The notes: generated by a model not told the origin, from the letters alone. A stretch of DNA of 64,000 bases from Tubiluchus corallicola (GCA_030141605.1 JAQGDQ010000231.1:292516-356515), one strand, 5' to 3'. Shown: positions 22,557-35,886, counted from the stretch's first letter. A program made the numbers and translations.

Positions 22557-25500
22557 CTGTATAATATTATATGATATGCCTTTTGGTTATCCAACTACTG
22601 AATTGTATTTTGATGTTGTCTAAATTCTGGTAAATTTCTTTGTTTTAGATGCCTTAATAATGAACAGTTTGTTTGAAACCGGTCAACAGTAAATTCCATT
22701 TTGATGTAGTTACATTTGTTTGCCAAATATGAATAATTCAATGCATTTATCATTCACTTTTTAGCATGCCTACTTGGAACCAGGTAATCTACTCTGGAAG
22801 ATGGCATTATGCATACGTGTTGTGGGAATAATCTACATTTGTACAATGCATTTACCATTCACTTTTTAGAGAGTCTTGTAGCTTCCTGTCTTGACTGTCC
22901 CAAACTTCAGATTTAAAAGTACAATATCTAATGGGGTGACCAAGATTGGGTCATCTGCAGATCATCTTGGCTCAACTTTTAGTTTGCTTGGAATGGAAAC
23001 AAAAACCTGTTCGGTGAATTTAAAAACACATGGAAAATTAAAATTTGAAGTAAATTAAAATTGCAATGAAATGGTTTAGTCATTTCTAGGTAAGAGTGAA
23101 AGAAATCCTACCCAGTGTTGTAATGCCATGTTATGCTTTAGTTCTGTTCCTGCAGGATTTACTTCACACTGGCTCTGTAAATTAACCCTCTTTGGTCAAA
23201 GTGCATGGAATTTACATCTCAATTCGTGAAGTGAAAGCAGTTTAGTTTAGCAGCACCTAACCAAGATATTACCTTATTATTCCTTTTATATGGATTATCT
23301 TTATACGTCGCTTTGTTGCCTGTTGAAATTTTTATTGCCTATTTGTACCTGTTCGTATATATCGCATATTTCCATTCAAGAATGAAGTTATGCTGTCAAA
23401 AGGCTCACCCAATTTTTATGTTGTTTGAAGAATGCATTTACTCTATGTTTGTACATGTACTTAATGACAAGAATGCTGGAGAACCTGTTTTTTATTTTTA
23501 AAGCTGTCACACTTAACAAGCTGGAAAGTTTTTAATAGATGGAAATGGGCATTTAACCTTACAAAATTCTTGTGCAAATAATTCTTCGTTTCAAGTACAG
23601 CGCTAAAATTTCAGCAGCTGTAAGATCAAAACTGTACAATTATTTATCCAAAATGTTAATTTTGTGGTTGTGGGACCAAGTGACATCACATAACCGGATA
23701 CTTCAGGTTTATAAATGTGAAGGAAGTGGAACTCATATTCTAGTACTAATAATGTAGTTCCTACTGTACCTTTTATGTTATCTGCAATTATTGTATGTAC
23801 CTACCTACTAAAAACTTTCGAGTAAAAACAGAGAGATTTGCTCATGTGTTGTGCAAAGTATTTGTTCAGTGGCAAAATATGTTTTTGTGCCCCTCTCACC
23901 ATCCTACTACAATAGGGTTTATTGTTATAGCGCTACTTAAAAAGTACTAAAATGACTAATAAAACACGTAAATAGTGTAATAAGTTTTTACGAGTTTTAT
24001 TGCTTGATTGGCTAATATAAAAATCTAAAAGTTCAACTGCTAACTGCAATTTGTCTTATTAATAGAGTATGATAATGTACATTACAGCTGTACATGTCAT
24101 GTAAATGGGTGTAATAAGTTATAGCCTTGTTACATTCACCACACAATATAACAAATAAAAAATTGTCTCATTACTGAACGATTGCCTGTCAAGACATATG
24201 TGTACAGAATATTTGCTTTCCAATTGCATGTTATATGAACTTCAAATGAACCATTCAATTGTTTTAATGAGCACAAGTTTTGTGATTGTGCTTTTGCTTT
24301 TGTAAAATTTGTAGCAATTTTTTACTACGATTTCTTAAATTTACTATTTGCATTTTAAATGCATACCTGTCCAGATATGCATCTACATCACATTGAATAG
24401 AGCACACACCACACAGCATTGCGATGCACTTAAGAAAAGTGTTTTCTCCCACTATAAATACTCAATTGATAAAGATGCTTATTGTGACAATAACAACAAT
24501 AACATATGAAAGCAGGTTTATTGACCTGTAATGTGTACAGGGAAGGAGCAGAGTTATTGAAGAAATTTCAAAAATACTGTCACTAATATTGGCAACATTA
24601 ACTTTATTATCATTTCAATTTATATGCCAACAATTTCTATGCTATTTAAATAAACTGATTAATTAATCATTATCTGAGACACCTGGTGAAATATTACATA
24701 AAGATTACCATCTTTAACAATCCAGCTTATGGCTTACCACACAAACTAAGATCAGGTTAAGCCACATTGTTTATAAAATAGGTCTTTTTTATTATGTCAG
24801 ATATACATTGCATATACAATAACATTTTAAAAATTACACTAGAGCACTGGCTTTGGTTACTAACAGCTTTTTTAAATACAAAATAAAATAGCCGAAAATA
24901 AGATACACTAAAGATATAGCAATAATAATATAAATAAACACTTCGGTGCGTTCTTATATCACAGTATACTATCACCATTATACCCATTTCTACATGTAAT
25001 GAAATTTGTACAAAATAAACATGAAATGTATGTGATGCTCTTTGCAAGAGATTACCAGTCCATATGAATAATTTGAATTCAGCTATAAATTATGGCATAT
25101 AATGCCACATGTACCACACACGTTACCGATAACCACCAGATAAGCCTTTCAACTTTATCACATCTGAACTATTTTGGCAGAGAGCACTTCAGTTAAACTG
25201 AAGTTTTAGGCAGTAACAGCAAAACTGTGCGTTAGGTATGACTAGAGTTTAAGGCCTGTATAACACTTGGGTTTAAAGCATACTTAAATTTATACTAACT
25301 CTCATTCTAGAGTTTACTTTTAGTAATATTGTGCCAAATTTTGTAAGTTCTCTTTATTTAAACAATACATTCATTTCATTATTTAAACTTTGATTCACTA
25401 TCACACCTCTTAACTCTTAAGTTAAGTATACATTACAAATAAGCAACAAGTATTTTCAAAATTTATCGATGTGCTATGCCTTCCTAATTATGTATATATC

Positions 25501-25804
25501 ATTTACAACTTTTGACACTTAAAAGAATACGACTTCAGCATTAAGAGAATGACTTCAGCATTAAATAATTATAGAAAATTATATTAATAATGATTTATGA
25601 ATCCAATTTATAGTACGTTGTGACTCATATACAGTTGCCTTACTTCAATTCAAATGATATAAATTGAAACAGTCTTCTGCATTTGCCCAAAATGCCACAA
25701 ACAAATGTAGTTAAGTAAACTATAAATAACAGTCATAATCTTCAGAATTTCAGAAAAGTATTCTGATTTCTACTCATGATTTTTAAGTCAGTAAATTTAT
25801 AATA

Positions 25805-27064
25805 TCATTTTAAACTCACATTATCTTGAGATCTGTCGCAGTGAGATTCTCTGTCCTCTTGAGGTATACTGCACAACGCGCCCAGCATTTTGTTTCCAGA
25901 CAGCTTCGATCTCATCTTCCTTGATGTCTGAAAATACTTCCGAATACCAACAATAAGAACGCTGACAGTCACCAGCAAGGTGCCAATGCAAGTGAGCATT
26001 GAGGGCAATTCTTTCAGTATGATTATCTCAAACAGAAAACCCCATACAATGCCAGTTGTACGAACTAATGAAATAAGGCCTGCTTCCTCCAGATACAGTG
26101 CCCAGGTAATGAGTAATTGATTTCCTAAATTACACAATCCAGCAGCCAATATGTAGTACATATCCAGCTTATCGGTGACATATGGAATCATTCCTAAAGC
26201 CATGAGAAGTATAGAAGACTGTATTACCCCACATATGGCATTGGTCAGCACACCTAACGAGTAATGTACTTTAGCTAGTCTGAGCTTCCGTACAGTAATG
26301 TAGCTAAAACACCCACAGCACAAGGCTGAAAGAGACAAAGCATATCCTAGTGTCTGATTCTGCCCCTCAAAACTATTGCCAATGCCACCAAAGATGAAGC
26401 CAGGTTTCACAATGAGAATAACACCAGAGAGGGTTGTCAAAATAAAGAAAGCTTCAACAAGTCCACATTGCTCGTTCAACAGAATACACCCCAAGATACC
26501 AACAAACACAGGGGCGCTAAACCGGATGACACTTGCATCTCCTAATGGGATGTATCGAGCACCCCAGTTGGATAAGGCATTTGTCAAGCTGCCAGAAACA
26601 CCACGGCATGCTAGCCACACTCTCTGTGTCCAACTATAATAAAAAACTGCAGCCTGCTGATTGCTGTAGACAACAACAGGAATCATCAAGAACACAGTGA
26701 TTGCAAAAGAATAAAAGAGAACTATCATTGGTTCAGTATTAACAGCAAGCTTCACAAAAAGAGACTGCGCACTAATCAGAGAACAACCTACCACAGCCAT
26801 TATGATGCCAAAACAAGGTATCTTGTGAAAAAATCTTTGTGTTTTTGTGACATCTGTACCATCATTGGTAGTGGATACCACTTCATAACCTTCAGTATCT
26901 TCATCCTGATCTGGACTATAGCTTTCATCTTCCCCATCTTCAACAAACAATCTGCTTTCGATGTCTTTATCCTGGTCTTTCTTGCATACATCTTCACAAT
27001 TAGCACAACAGACTGGGTCTGTATGTGGCATTGTCACAGGATCAAAGTTATTGCAAGGGGCCAT
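25805..27064 (-). CDS. SLC35G1-like transporter, copy 1 (419 aa, intronless coding region)
   Basis: A DMT-superfamily membrane protein with two EamA repeats, most like solute carrier family 35 member G1 (TMEM20-like). The substrate of this group is not established. An acidic cytosolic N-terminus of about 80 residues (EDGEDESYSPDQDEDTEG) is followed by about ten hydrophobic segments. Repeat 1 spans roughly residues 85-225 and includes SAQSLFVKLA, NWGARYIPLGDASVIRFSAP and EQCGLVEAFF. Repeat 2 spans roughly 240-370 and includes LGNQLLITWALYLEEAGLIS and FLFEIIILKE. The start is the first ATG of the frame and gives an N-terminus parallel to copy 3. It converges on ADPGK and is the first of three tandem paralogues on this strand. 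Confidence 0.88.
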   Translation of the reverse strand: MAPCNNFDPVTMPHTDPVCCANCEDVCKKDQDKDIESRLFVEDGEDESYSPDQDEDTEGYEVVSTTNDGTDVTKTQRFFHKIPCFGIIMAVVGCSLISAQSLFVKLAVNTEPMIVLFYSFAITVFLMIPVVVYSNQQAAVFYYSWTQRVWLACRGVSGSLTNALSNWGARYIPLGDASVIRFSAPVFVGILGCILLNEQCGLVEAFFILTTLSGVILIVKPGFIFGGIGNSFEGQNQTLGYALSLSALCCGCFSYITVRKLRLAKVHYSLGVLTNAICGVIQSSILLMALGMIPYVTDKLDMYYILAAGLCNLGNQLLITWALYLEEAGLISLVRTTGIVWGFLFEIIILKELPSMLTCIGTLLVTVSVLIVGIRKYFQTSRKMRSKLSGNKMLGALCSIPQEDRESHCDRSQDNVSLK

Positions 27065-27854
27065 TGTTGTTTCACACTATTCCAGTGAAGGTTAATTAGC
27101 TCGTTCCTAGAGAAAAACATTAAAAATCCAAGCATATAAGGTCTGTAAAACCATGTACAATAAATAATAACATTACAGGTATCATTACAATTGTTAATAT
27201 CGACTAGCACAAAGGTATCGACTTTATTCTTAGCTTTACATATGAGACTGAGAAGCAAATGATGTGTATAAGGGGTTTAATAACATTACACCTATCAACA
27301 ACTTTGACTGTCAAAAACTTATTAAAAATGTTCATGGTAACAGCGACTATCAGTGAGAGATACAAATGTGAGCTCACAAAAAATGGCAAAAAGTTTTTGT
27401 TAACTACAGTCAGCGAAAGAAGATCAGCTTTACCCGAAAAACTCACTACAAAAAGTAAACAATCATTAGCAATGTGCTAGAAATGTCATTGGCTTCTACG
27501 GACCAACTGAACCATCCATACTGTAACAGTCACAAGTCAAATTCTGAAGGAATATTTCACAACAGTGCTAGCAAACTCATTATGCTACTAGATAATGCCA
27601 AGAAAGAACAACTACTATTTTCTCTTGTTGTCATTATAGAGAACCATGAAAAATGTAGATGATATGCAAGTACCACACAATAGTTGATGGTTACTTGCCA
27701 TTCCACAATGACAATTCGGGGTGAAGTTTGCAGTGTTTTTAGTTTTTGTTAAAATATAAACACTTCATGTCTTTTAGCTACGTATTTCTTTCCAAGTTGA
27801 TAAAATAAACAAATTCAAAAACAGTCATTATATTCACAATTGTGTCATTGCATG
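27065..27854. other. Upstream region of SLC35G copy 1
   Basis: Short open frames occur on both strands (to about 80 codons) without known motifs. The promoter and any 5' non-coding exon of copy 1 should lie here, but I cannot pinpoint them. Confidence 0.4.
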
Positions 27855-27979
27855 TGTCATGCCCTGGTCCAAACTAATAATTCTGCATTGTGTGCTTTCA
27901 AATAAGATGCTATTTGATGTGTGACGGCTTTAGAATAAATGACCGTTTTACCATACAGGCATTGTGTTTAGTTATTACA
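27855..27979 (+). repeat. 5' LTR of the deleted element
   Basis: Begins TGTCATGCCCTGGTCC and ends GTTATTACA. Clearly diverged and about 10 bp longer than its partner. Confidence 0.8.
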
Positions 27980-28388
27980 GTAATGACGAGGCCAGGATGC
28001 CGAAAGTGATCAGTGCATCTTTACCTGCAGATGATGATACTACTGATACACTCTGTTGGTATAGATGATGACGAGCAAAAGCTACACTTAATACTACTTT
28101 GGGAAGGTAAGGGCTTGAGAAAACTGGCAAATGATGCAGGTGTCATTAGCTAGGAAGATGCAGATGCAAGAATAGTACAGAACAGATGTAACGATGCACT
28201 GAACAACGCACGAAATGAATGTGGAAAATATGTGAATCTGCCCTTGGCAATGTTTAAACTAATGCATGTGAAACAATGAACTAAAACCTTTGCAGAATTT
28301 ATACTAGAAACAGAGAAACTAGGCAGACATTGCCAGTCTAATATAAAACAGTACACAAAGGAGCGTGCTATCAAAGACGCACTAATAT

Positions 28389-29024
28389 TTGGAACACCTG
28401 ATGATAAATTGCGGCAAAAAAACACTAGCCACAGACCTGGACTATAATGATCTCATGCAAACTGCAAGTAGCTATGAGCAGGCTAGAAAGTCTAGTGGCA
28501 CTATGAGATCAGAAAACCAAGATGTCAACCAGAATGAATACTACACAGCTCAGTGTAGACTCAAACAAATTAGAGCCATAAAAGTTGCAGACAGACAAAC
28601 AAGTTGTGAAGATGTCAACAGGTTTTTGCAGGCATGCCATTTCAATGCACGCTTTATGTTCCACTCCGATAACACCTACATACAAGCCAGGAGACTGTTG
28701 CATGACTTGACCAAGAAGAATGCCAAGTTTGTATGGAGCCAAGAATGCGAGAGTGCCTACCAAGCAATAACCAACATGATGTCTAGCAATACAGCATTGA
28801 GACTGTTTGATCCAGAAAAAAGATTATCCATGTTCCAGATGCAGGACCTGAAAGCATCAGTTCCAGCCTGTACCAGGTCGAGGACGATGGCAGCTGGGAG
28901 CTGGGTCCCTGTAGATCATATTAGCAGATCACTCACTGAGTGTGAAAAGCATTACTCACAAACAGAGAAAGAATGTGCACAGGCATGGGGAATGACCATG
29001 CACCAATACTACTTGCTAGGATGA
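28389..29024 (+). pseudogene. gag tail fused to RT-thumb/RNase H remnant
   Basis: A 211-codon open stretch starts in gag (DYNDLMQTASSYEQARKSSG). It then passes without protease or the RT active site into a thumb/RNase H piece (NRFLQACHFNARFMF, then LTKKNAKFVWSQECESAYQAI and SRSLTECEKHYSQTEKECA). The join marks an internal deletion of about 1.5-2 kb relative to a normal gypsy element. The open frame is fortuitous; the start is not meaningful. Confidence 0.75.
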
Positions 29025-30095
29025 GAGTTTGATTCTTGTACTGACCACCAGCCATAACAGAAAGAGAGGAAATCTATACGTGGACAATCACCAAATCAAA
29101 GTGCAGGGATTTCAATATAAGATGAAATATTTGCTGGAAAGCAGAATCCCTGTGATTACTCATCCCGACATCCTCTCCCACTTAGTACCTACACGGAGAG
29201 GCAAAAATCAGACATGGTAATCGATGATAAAAGTAAAATCTGTATCAGTTCTATAATAACAAACGACTTACCAGATGCAGTTAACCAGAAATGGTTAAGG
29301 ACTCTACAGAGACTGACCCGACCATGAAGAAGCTTAGAAAGTGTATCCATAAAGGGTATAGAAGGCTACCTACAAATGTTCACAAAACTCACATATGCCC
29401 AGGGTTTGATTCTACATGGTCAGAAAATTCTCATCCCGAAGTGTGATTCAAACAACTGACTGAATCTCCGACACCTGGTTGTCAATTTGGCACATGAAAG
29501 CTATCAAGGACAAGTGAAGACGAAGTTATTCCTATGTGAGCGAGTCTAATTTCCACAAAAGGACTCCATGGTCAAAGAGAAGGTATCTGGATGTATTGGC
29601 TACAACATACAATGATACAAGCCCCAATGCGACTCACCTAGACCCACTGCACTACCTGAGTACAAATGGCAAAAGTTGGCTTTGGACTTTTATGGCCCGC
29701 AACCAGGCGGTCAGGACTATGCACTAGTGATCATTGATGACAAGACACATTACCCAGTAATGGAATTCAATCATAGTACAGGAGCAAAGATGGTAGTTCT
29801 GATACTTAGACAAGGTATTCTCAGATTTTGGTCAGATGGTGGCCCCGTTTAACGGAGCCGAAAGCCACCCATTCTGACAGTAAATGAAATGGGCAGGCGT
29901 GAAACACTGTGTGAGCTCACCTGATGACCCTGAAGCAAACAGAAGATAGTTTGCAAAACATACCACTGTGCAAATCAAACACACAAACTGGAGGCAGGAA
30001 ATACACAGCTCTACAGGTGCAGTGCCAGCCAAAACACTTTTCGACCAGAAACTGCATACACAGTTACCTCATGACTGTCTTATAAAAGCCTGCAC

Positions 30096-30377
30096 ATGAC
30101 CAGAAGATGTGGGAAAAAGATACAAAAAACTCAGCAAAAATACTACAAAGACCTCAAATTCAATGTAAAACATGACAATTTTAATCCTGGGGATTACGTC
30201 CTGTTACTTCAGAAAAAGTCGAAATCCACACCACAGTATGACCATGACCCGTACAAAATTATTTCAGTGAAGGAGCATCAGATTACAGCAAAGAGGAATG
30301 AGAAGTTATTCACAAGAGATGCGAAAAAATTCAAACACATTAGACATGAGGCACAATACACTAACTACAGGAATTAA
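30096..30377 (+). pseudogene. Integrase C-terminal remnant
   Basis: The frame shows QQKYYKDLKFNVKHDNFNPG, DYVLLLQKKSKSTP and YDHDPYKIISVKEHQITAKR. This is the GDxVLxxQ...KxxxxYdPxPyxV pattern at the end of gypsy integrases. It is isolated from the core by stops and a frame change. Confidence 0.75.
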
Positions 30378-31035
30378 CTACTACACTAACTACTAGCATA
30401 TCTTCACATGGATGACTGGGATCAGGCACTTTCAGAGGAAGAGTGTCACCAGGAACAATCATGTGCAAAGCGCAGAGCGCTTGCAAGGAGAGCAGAATTG
30501 GATTCCAACATAGCTAACTGTCAACCAGCAGATCAGGAACATAACAATCCACACTGGCTACCATGTGACGGAGCAGAGATGTACACAGCGCGGCAGCTCA
30601 AGACCCACTCCCACCGGATATGCCAGGCCAGCGGTGTGTGCACTTCCCAGTCGTCCAAACAGCCACCACAACCCAAACATTGATGTTACTCTACAGTGTG
30701 GGACATGAAATCGGCATGCACCATACACATATGATGCTAAGTCTAGTGTGTAGACTCCCAATAGTTGTTCAGGAGTAAAGATTAGATTATGTCACTCCTA
30801 CAGAAAACCCCAAATGTTTCTTTGGCATTTCTCTTCCATATACAAGCTCTTGTGTAATTCATTATGTTACTACACATTTGTCGTTCATTTGTACTTACTG
30901 TTTACCATATTTTTCCACTATATAAATTGTGTATAAAGCACTAGTGTTTAACTGTAAAGAGTAAGGTTGTAACATAATGCCAGCACAGGACTGCATTTAC
31001 TAAACTATATTATGCTTTTAGAAGAAAGGGAGGGG

Positions 31036-31150
31036 TGTAATGTCCTGATCCAAACTAATTGTACACTTCAGATACGATGCTGTTAAATGTGTGCCGGTTC
31101 TAGAATAAACAGCTACCTTACCATAATGCATATTGAGTTTAGTTACTACA
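31036..31150 (+). repeat. 3' LTR of the deleted element
   Basis: Begins TGTAATGTCCTGATCC right after the polypurine tract and ends GTTACTACA. Confidence 0.8.
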
Positions 31151-31465
31151 ACAAGTAAGCTGTTGAATTTATAAAAAGCAGTACACCATTTGCTCTAAGA
31201 AATTTTGAAAATTTCTATAGAAGAATACCAGCAATAAATTACTAATTACAGAATTGTGATGATACTGCCGTTATCATAATTTATATCTCGTGTCATAAGC
31301 TTAATTTGCAAAGATAGAAACGTTAATCATATTTTAATACCAATGTCATGACTATCTTTAAACAAGCCTGAATGTACGCAATTATTAACATGTTGAATGC
31401 AAACAAAGCACTATAAAGCAAACAAACAAAACTACTAAAATCTCTTCACTGATTTTTTTGCATTG

Positions 31466-31685
31466 AAGACAATATGCAAATATGCAAGTTACAGACTCAG
31501 GCATTAATGAAACAGGTTTCAAAAATATTGATGTTTATATAAGTAATACGTAGATATATTAATATAGTACTTACTAAGACAATATGCAAATATGCAAGTT
31601 ACAGACTCAGGCATTAATGAAACAGGTTTCAAAAATATTGATGTTTATATAAGTAATACATAGATATATTAATATAGTACTTATT
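31466..31685. repeat. Tandem duplication, 2 x 110 bp
   Basis: Unit 1 (31466-31575) and unit 2 (31576-31685), both starting AAGACAATATGCAAATATGC, differ at about two positions. The duplication is therefore recent. No coding content. Confidence 0.9.
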
Positions 31686-31945
31686 AAGAAAAATGGCAAA
31701 AGATGACTTTAAGACATTAAAATTCAATAGAACTTATGCTGCCTATATTCAAAACAGTCTAAAGTTATGTAATACGAAGCAATACCTTGCTGAAGTACAT
31801 AATGTCAAACTTGCCCATAAATGTGTGATAAACATACATTTGCAAAAAATAATATAAATAAACAAAAAAATGAGATGTAGGTAGTTTATAATGACAAACA
31901 ACAAAAAACAAACATATCCATACATAATAGTAAATCTGATATGTT

Positions 31946-32560
31946 ATTATTATTATTATTATTAATCTTTTATTTGTATAAAAATTTTATACAGAAATAT
32001 AGTTTTCTACAACATCTAATACAACTTTTATACAACACCTGAGTCATTCATAAAATACAACATTTTTGGTATAACAAGTGATTCGGAATTTTGAATTCTT
32101 CTTGAAAATCTCAATTTACAACTGTTAATCAAAAAATTGGCCACCAATTTCACACCCGTACAACAAAATATAAAGACAATAAGTACTAGTTAGTGCTTTT
32201 GCCACTCCTGGGTTGCATTTGGGCCACTGTGTCGACAAAATACTATTTAAAGACCCGAAATAGTAATGCTTCAGTCTTGTAAACTCTACTGTAAAGTCTT
32301 TACAAGTTTTAATATCACATCCCAAATACATGTATTTTCCACTATTTATCCACTCCAATGACATGCCACAAAACAAAAGGCTCCCACATCCCAGACAGCT
32401 TTTTCCAAAATATAGCAACATCATCTTCTTTGGATTCCTCCAAAGAAATACTCCGATGTTTACCATATATTTCACACATCTTTAGCATTTCTCTAACATG
32501 CCTGTATGAAAAAGCAAGCAAGGATACATCATTTGCATACAGTACAAAAACATACACATA
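31946..32560 (-). mobile_element. LINE reverse-transcriptase remnant with 3' ATT/AAT tail
   Basis: On the minus strand the frame has LYANDVSLLAFS (the YADD box, here YAND). After a stop and frame change it has YLGCDIKTCKDFT and YILLYGCE, the normal order at the end of a LINE RT. The 3' end carries AATAAAAG and an (AAT)n tail (31946-31966), expected for this orientation. Stops show that it is inactive. Confidence 0.7.
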
Positions 32561-33049
32561 AATAGATAAAAACTTGACTAAGTTTACGGACTAGCTGATA
32601 AAATGAATTCTGAATAAAGAGTAGATTAGCAATACATCAAGCAGATCTATGTCCAAAGTAACAGTAGTTCCTTATTCATCCCACATTACCTCAGTCGAAA
32701 TAAAATCCATCATGTTTGCTGTGAAATTGCGCTTAAAGCATTCACTTGATAACAGTTGGCAACTCAGTATCACATATTATACTTGACCAAATTTTTGCGA
32801 AGACATAGCTACAATATAGCCACCAAAACTAATGATATGCTCAACTCTGATTGTCGTACACAATTTGTTGTACACAAACTGATAAACATAAGGCATAGCA
32901 ATGTCAGAATTGGGAAGAAAGGTGCAAGTGTATTTTGTATCAGACATGCTTACAGATCAACAGTTTTTAGATCAACATAAACAGAGTCAGAGATTGACAG
33001 GCACAACATCATCATCGATGTTTGGTAAGTTACCAACAATCTTAACAAC

Positions 33050-34183
33050 TTATTCTGTGCTACCTTTTAAGCAAACCTTGTTCGATGTTTCCGTCAATTT
33101 TCGGAACCCAAAAATAACTACACTCACAGTTATAACCAGTGCTCCGAGTACTGTTAAGATGGACGACCATTTTCTTAATATTATAATCTCAAAAAGAAAG
33201 CCCCAAACTACTACAGAAGAACGAACAATTGAAATGATACCAGCTTTTTCCAGATAAAGTGACCATGCTAACAACAACTGATTCGAAAAATTACACACTG
33301 CAACAGCAAGTATGCAATACATATCATATTTATTGCTTACATATGGAATTTGTTCAACTACTATTAATGCAACAAATGCCTGAACTATGCCAAAAATGCA
33401 ACTAAACATTATAGAGAGTGAATAATGTATGTTCACTAGCTTTAATTTTCGTATACAGATAATACAACCACACCACAGATCATAGATAGCAGGCATAAAC
33501 AATAACCTAATATCAGATTATCACCATCATAACTGTCTCATGCAAATATGAATCCAGGCTTAACTACAAGAACAACTCCACTTAGGGTCGCAAGTATGAA
33601 AAATACCTCAAACAATCCACATTGCTCCTTCAGCAGCACACAACCAAAAATGTTAACAAAAATTGGTGATGTAGCTTTTATAACGCTTGCGTCACCAAGC
33701 GGGACATATCGCATGCCCCAAACTGACAGACCATTAGATGCACTTCCAAGGACGCCCCTACATGCTAATAAAGCCCTTTCCCTCCAAGTAAGCAGGGATA
33801 TAGTGATTTGCTGTTCGGTACATATAACAATCGGTATGGTGAAAAATGTAGTAATGAAAAAAGAATTGAAGATCACAACAACTGGATGTGCCTCCACCGC
33901 TAGTTTCACAAACAGAGACTGAGCACTAATTAAAGCGCATCCTGTTACAGCCAAAACTATTCCCACGCAGGGTACTTTATAAAAGAAACTTGTCTTCGAA
34001 TTAGTATCACTATTTTCAGCCGTATTTTCATAACCTCGAACAACTCCAGTCAGCTTTGCTTTGCATTTGCTACGTTTTTCAAGCGTGCCAGAAATAGGAA
34101 CAAATTGTTGAGTGCAACTGCCACAGTCATCATTATACTTTAGAATAAAATGCCCATGCTTTTCTGTCTGTTAAGACATCCAT
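33050..34183 (-). pseudogene. SLC35G1-like copy 2, disrupted
   Basis: The body aligns to copies 1 and 3 from FYKVPCVGIVLAVTG through SAQSLFVKLA, WGMRYVPLGDASVIKATSP and LKEQCGLFEVFFIL. It is interrupted by a TGA just after VVKPGFIFA (about 33538). The frame then changes about 40 codons later, before CIRKLKLVNIHYSL, and runs to a stop at 33050. The only upstream ATG in a sensible place (34183) is in a different frame from the body. That makes at least three disabling differences. Hydrophobic segments and family motifs are still easy to read, so loss is moderately recent, or the assembly has errors here. The neighbouring intact copies argue for true decay. Confidence 0.8.
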
Positions 34184-35886
34184 GGTTTCCGACTGTTTAC
34201 ACTAACAGAATCTAATGTACATTACGTAGGTAAATAAAAGCTGCCTATTATTCAGTCACTTATTAATTAAAATTAGAATTTGCACAAAATACGACTAATA
34301 TTTTTTACGTTAGGAACAAGATTTCGTTCAGCAGCCGACACTCTGCCGCAAAGCCCGCAACTCAGTCATTAAAGTAACAATTTCCAGCTGATCAGCTGAC
34401 TTGGCTGCACCTGCCGTCTGTTGAAATCAGTAGCAGGCCGGAAACACGTCTGCCATCTACAGGGCCAGTTGCAAACTAATGCTAGTTGCACAAGTAACAA
34501 CCAGGCATCGCAAAATCTCGGAACTGGCTGACGAAACAGTGCCGTATAAAATTTGCCCGCAATACAACTTTGGTGTGAAGCACTGGGACTGCGTAACTTC
34601 AGTAAACAATAATTATTAAACAACACACCACAACTAAACGATTGCTCACACAGTGGTGTCAGACAGAAAACTAAGCATGTTTAATAAGTCTGTGTGTGAC
34701 AAAGCACAGCATTTATCCTGCTCACACTAGAGCAAAAACCTGTGCCAGACTGCTAGGCAAGTTTTTGCAGACAGATTTTGTCTAGCGTGCAACGGGTATA
34801 ACGTTCCGCGTTACTGCTGTCAAATGTGTGTTACAGCCAGTGATCACTGTCATGCATGTAATATATCTATCCATAATTGCACAAATACTGTGAAGTGTCA
34901 ACCTTTACTGCAGTACTGTTTTAATAATTATGATGCTTATACCTAAGTGTTTGGACACGTTTGTGTATGTGTGTGTGGTTTCTCTATTATATCAGTAAAC
35001 TTATTTACTATTATTACTCCTTATTCAAATACAGTAAATAACAGAAATTCACTAAATTGCTAATACAGATTAAAAAATTAATATTTTTATGATGGAGTTG
35101 TCAGGAGACATAATTCATTTATTATAAATTATAACTACGTAATATTACATGTAAAACTGCAGTTGTTGCGAAAAGCTTTCTACAGGAAAAGTTTACTGCA
35201 GGTAACATCATCTAAAGTTTTGAAACTTTTTATTCTATCACTTTAAAAACAATAATGCAACATTTTCATGTTGCATTTTAATTACCATACAAACCATAGG
35301 TATAACGCACAGAATCACCTCATCACTTAATTGTAATATTTTATTTGTTCTCTTATACTTATTTCAGACCTATATACTGAAAACATAACTAATTTCAGAC
35401 CTACCAAATGATTTAATATAGCACTATTGATGTAATACCGAAAATTACACATGTAAAAAAGCAAAATGTCAGACGTGCATATACATTTTATTTAAATACA
35501 CACCGCATCAAAATAATTATGAAAATAATCTATTTTCTTTTTGTATATGCATAACATTTCTATAACCGGGTGAGATTCACAAGCATGATAATTACTATGT
35601 ATATTAATATTTGTAAAGTTAGCTTAACAATAAACATAAACACACAAATATTATTAGCAACAAATAAACACTGCTCTTTGGCAGCTTAACCCGCCATTAA
35701 AAATAGTTCAATAATTTACCATTTAAAAAAGATAACATGTTGAACTGTTTCAAGTGTTTTCTAAACATGGGCATTGCTGATTATTTAAGATAACATGATC
35801 ACAAATAATTGTAAACAATTTTTAAGTATTTTAAACAATCCCCAGACCTATTCAACAGCTTTGGCTCTACCATGAATTACCAACTA
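34184..35886. other. Intergenic, upstream of SLC35G copy 2
   Basis: A somewhat GC-richer patch (34330-34660) may be the former promoter/5' region of copy 2. The rest is AT-rich with no gene that I can recognise. Confidence 0.4.

Larger units (their letters stand above)
21957..25804. other. Intergenic DNA between ADPGK and SLC35G copy 1 (tail-to-tail)
   Basis: AT-rich with only short frames. It should contain the 3' UTRs of both converging genes. It also holds a 71-bp direct repeat (22264-22334 and 22766-22836, with a TATGCATAC core) and the inverted-repeat element listed separately. I see no further gene. Confidence 0.6.
27855..31150 (+). mobile_element. Old, internally deleted gypsy-type LTR retrotransposon
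   Basis: Two diverged LTRs (27855-27979 and 31036-31150) share TCCAAACTAAT, AGAATAAA and TTTAGTTA blocks and bracket about 3 kb. A clear polypurine tract (AGAAGAAAGGGAGGGG, 31020-31035) precedes the 3' LTR. Inside are remnants of gag (about 28080-28530, with ERAIKDALIFGTPDDKLRQ), an RT-thumb/RNase H piece (28580-29050), integrase (29330-29850) and the integrase tail (30096-30377). Protease and the RT catalytic domain are missing. Stops are frequent and I see no target duplication. Much older than the element at 9138. Confidence 0.85.

Noticed and set aside
26376-27088. Plus-strand frames opposite SLC35G copy 1
   Set aside because: Antisense shadows of a clear membrane-transporter gene.
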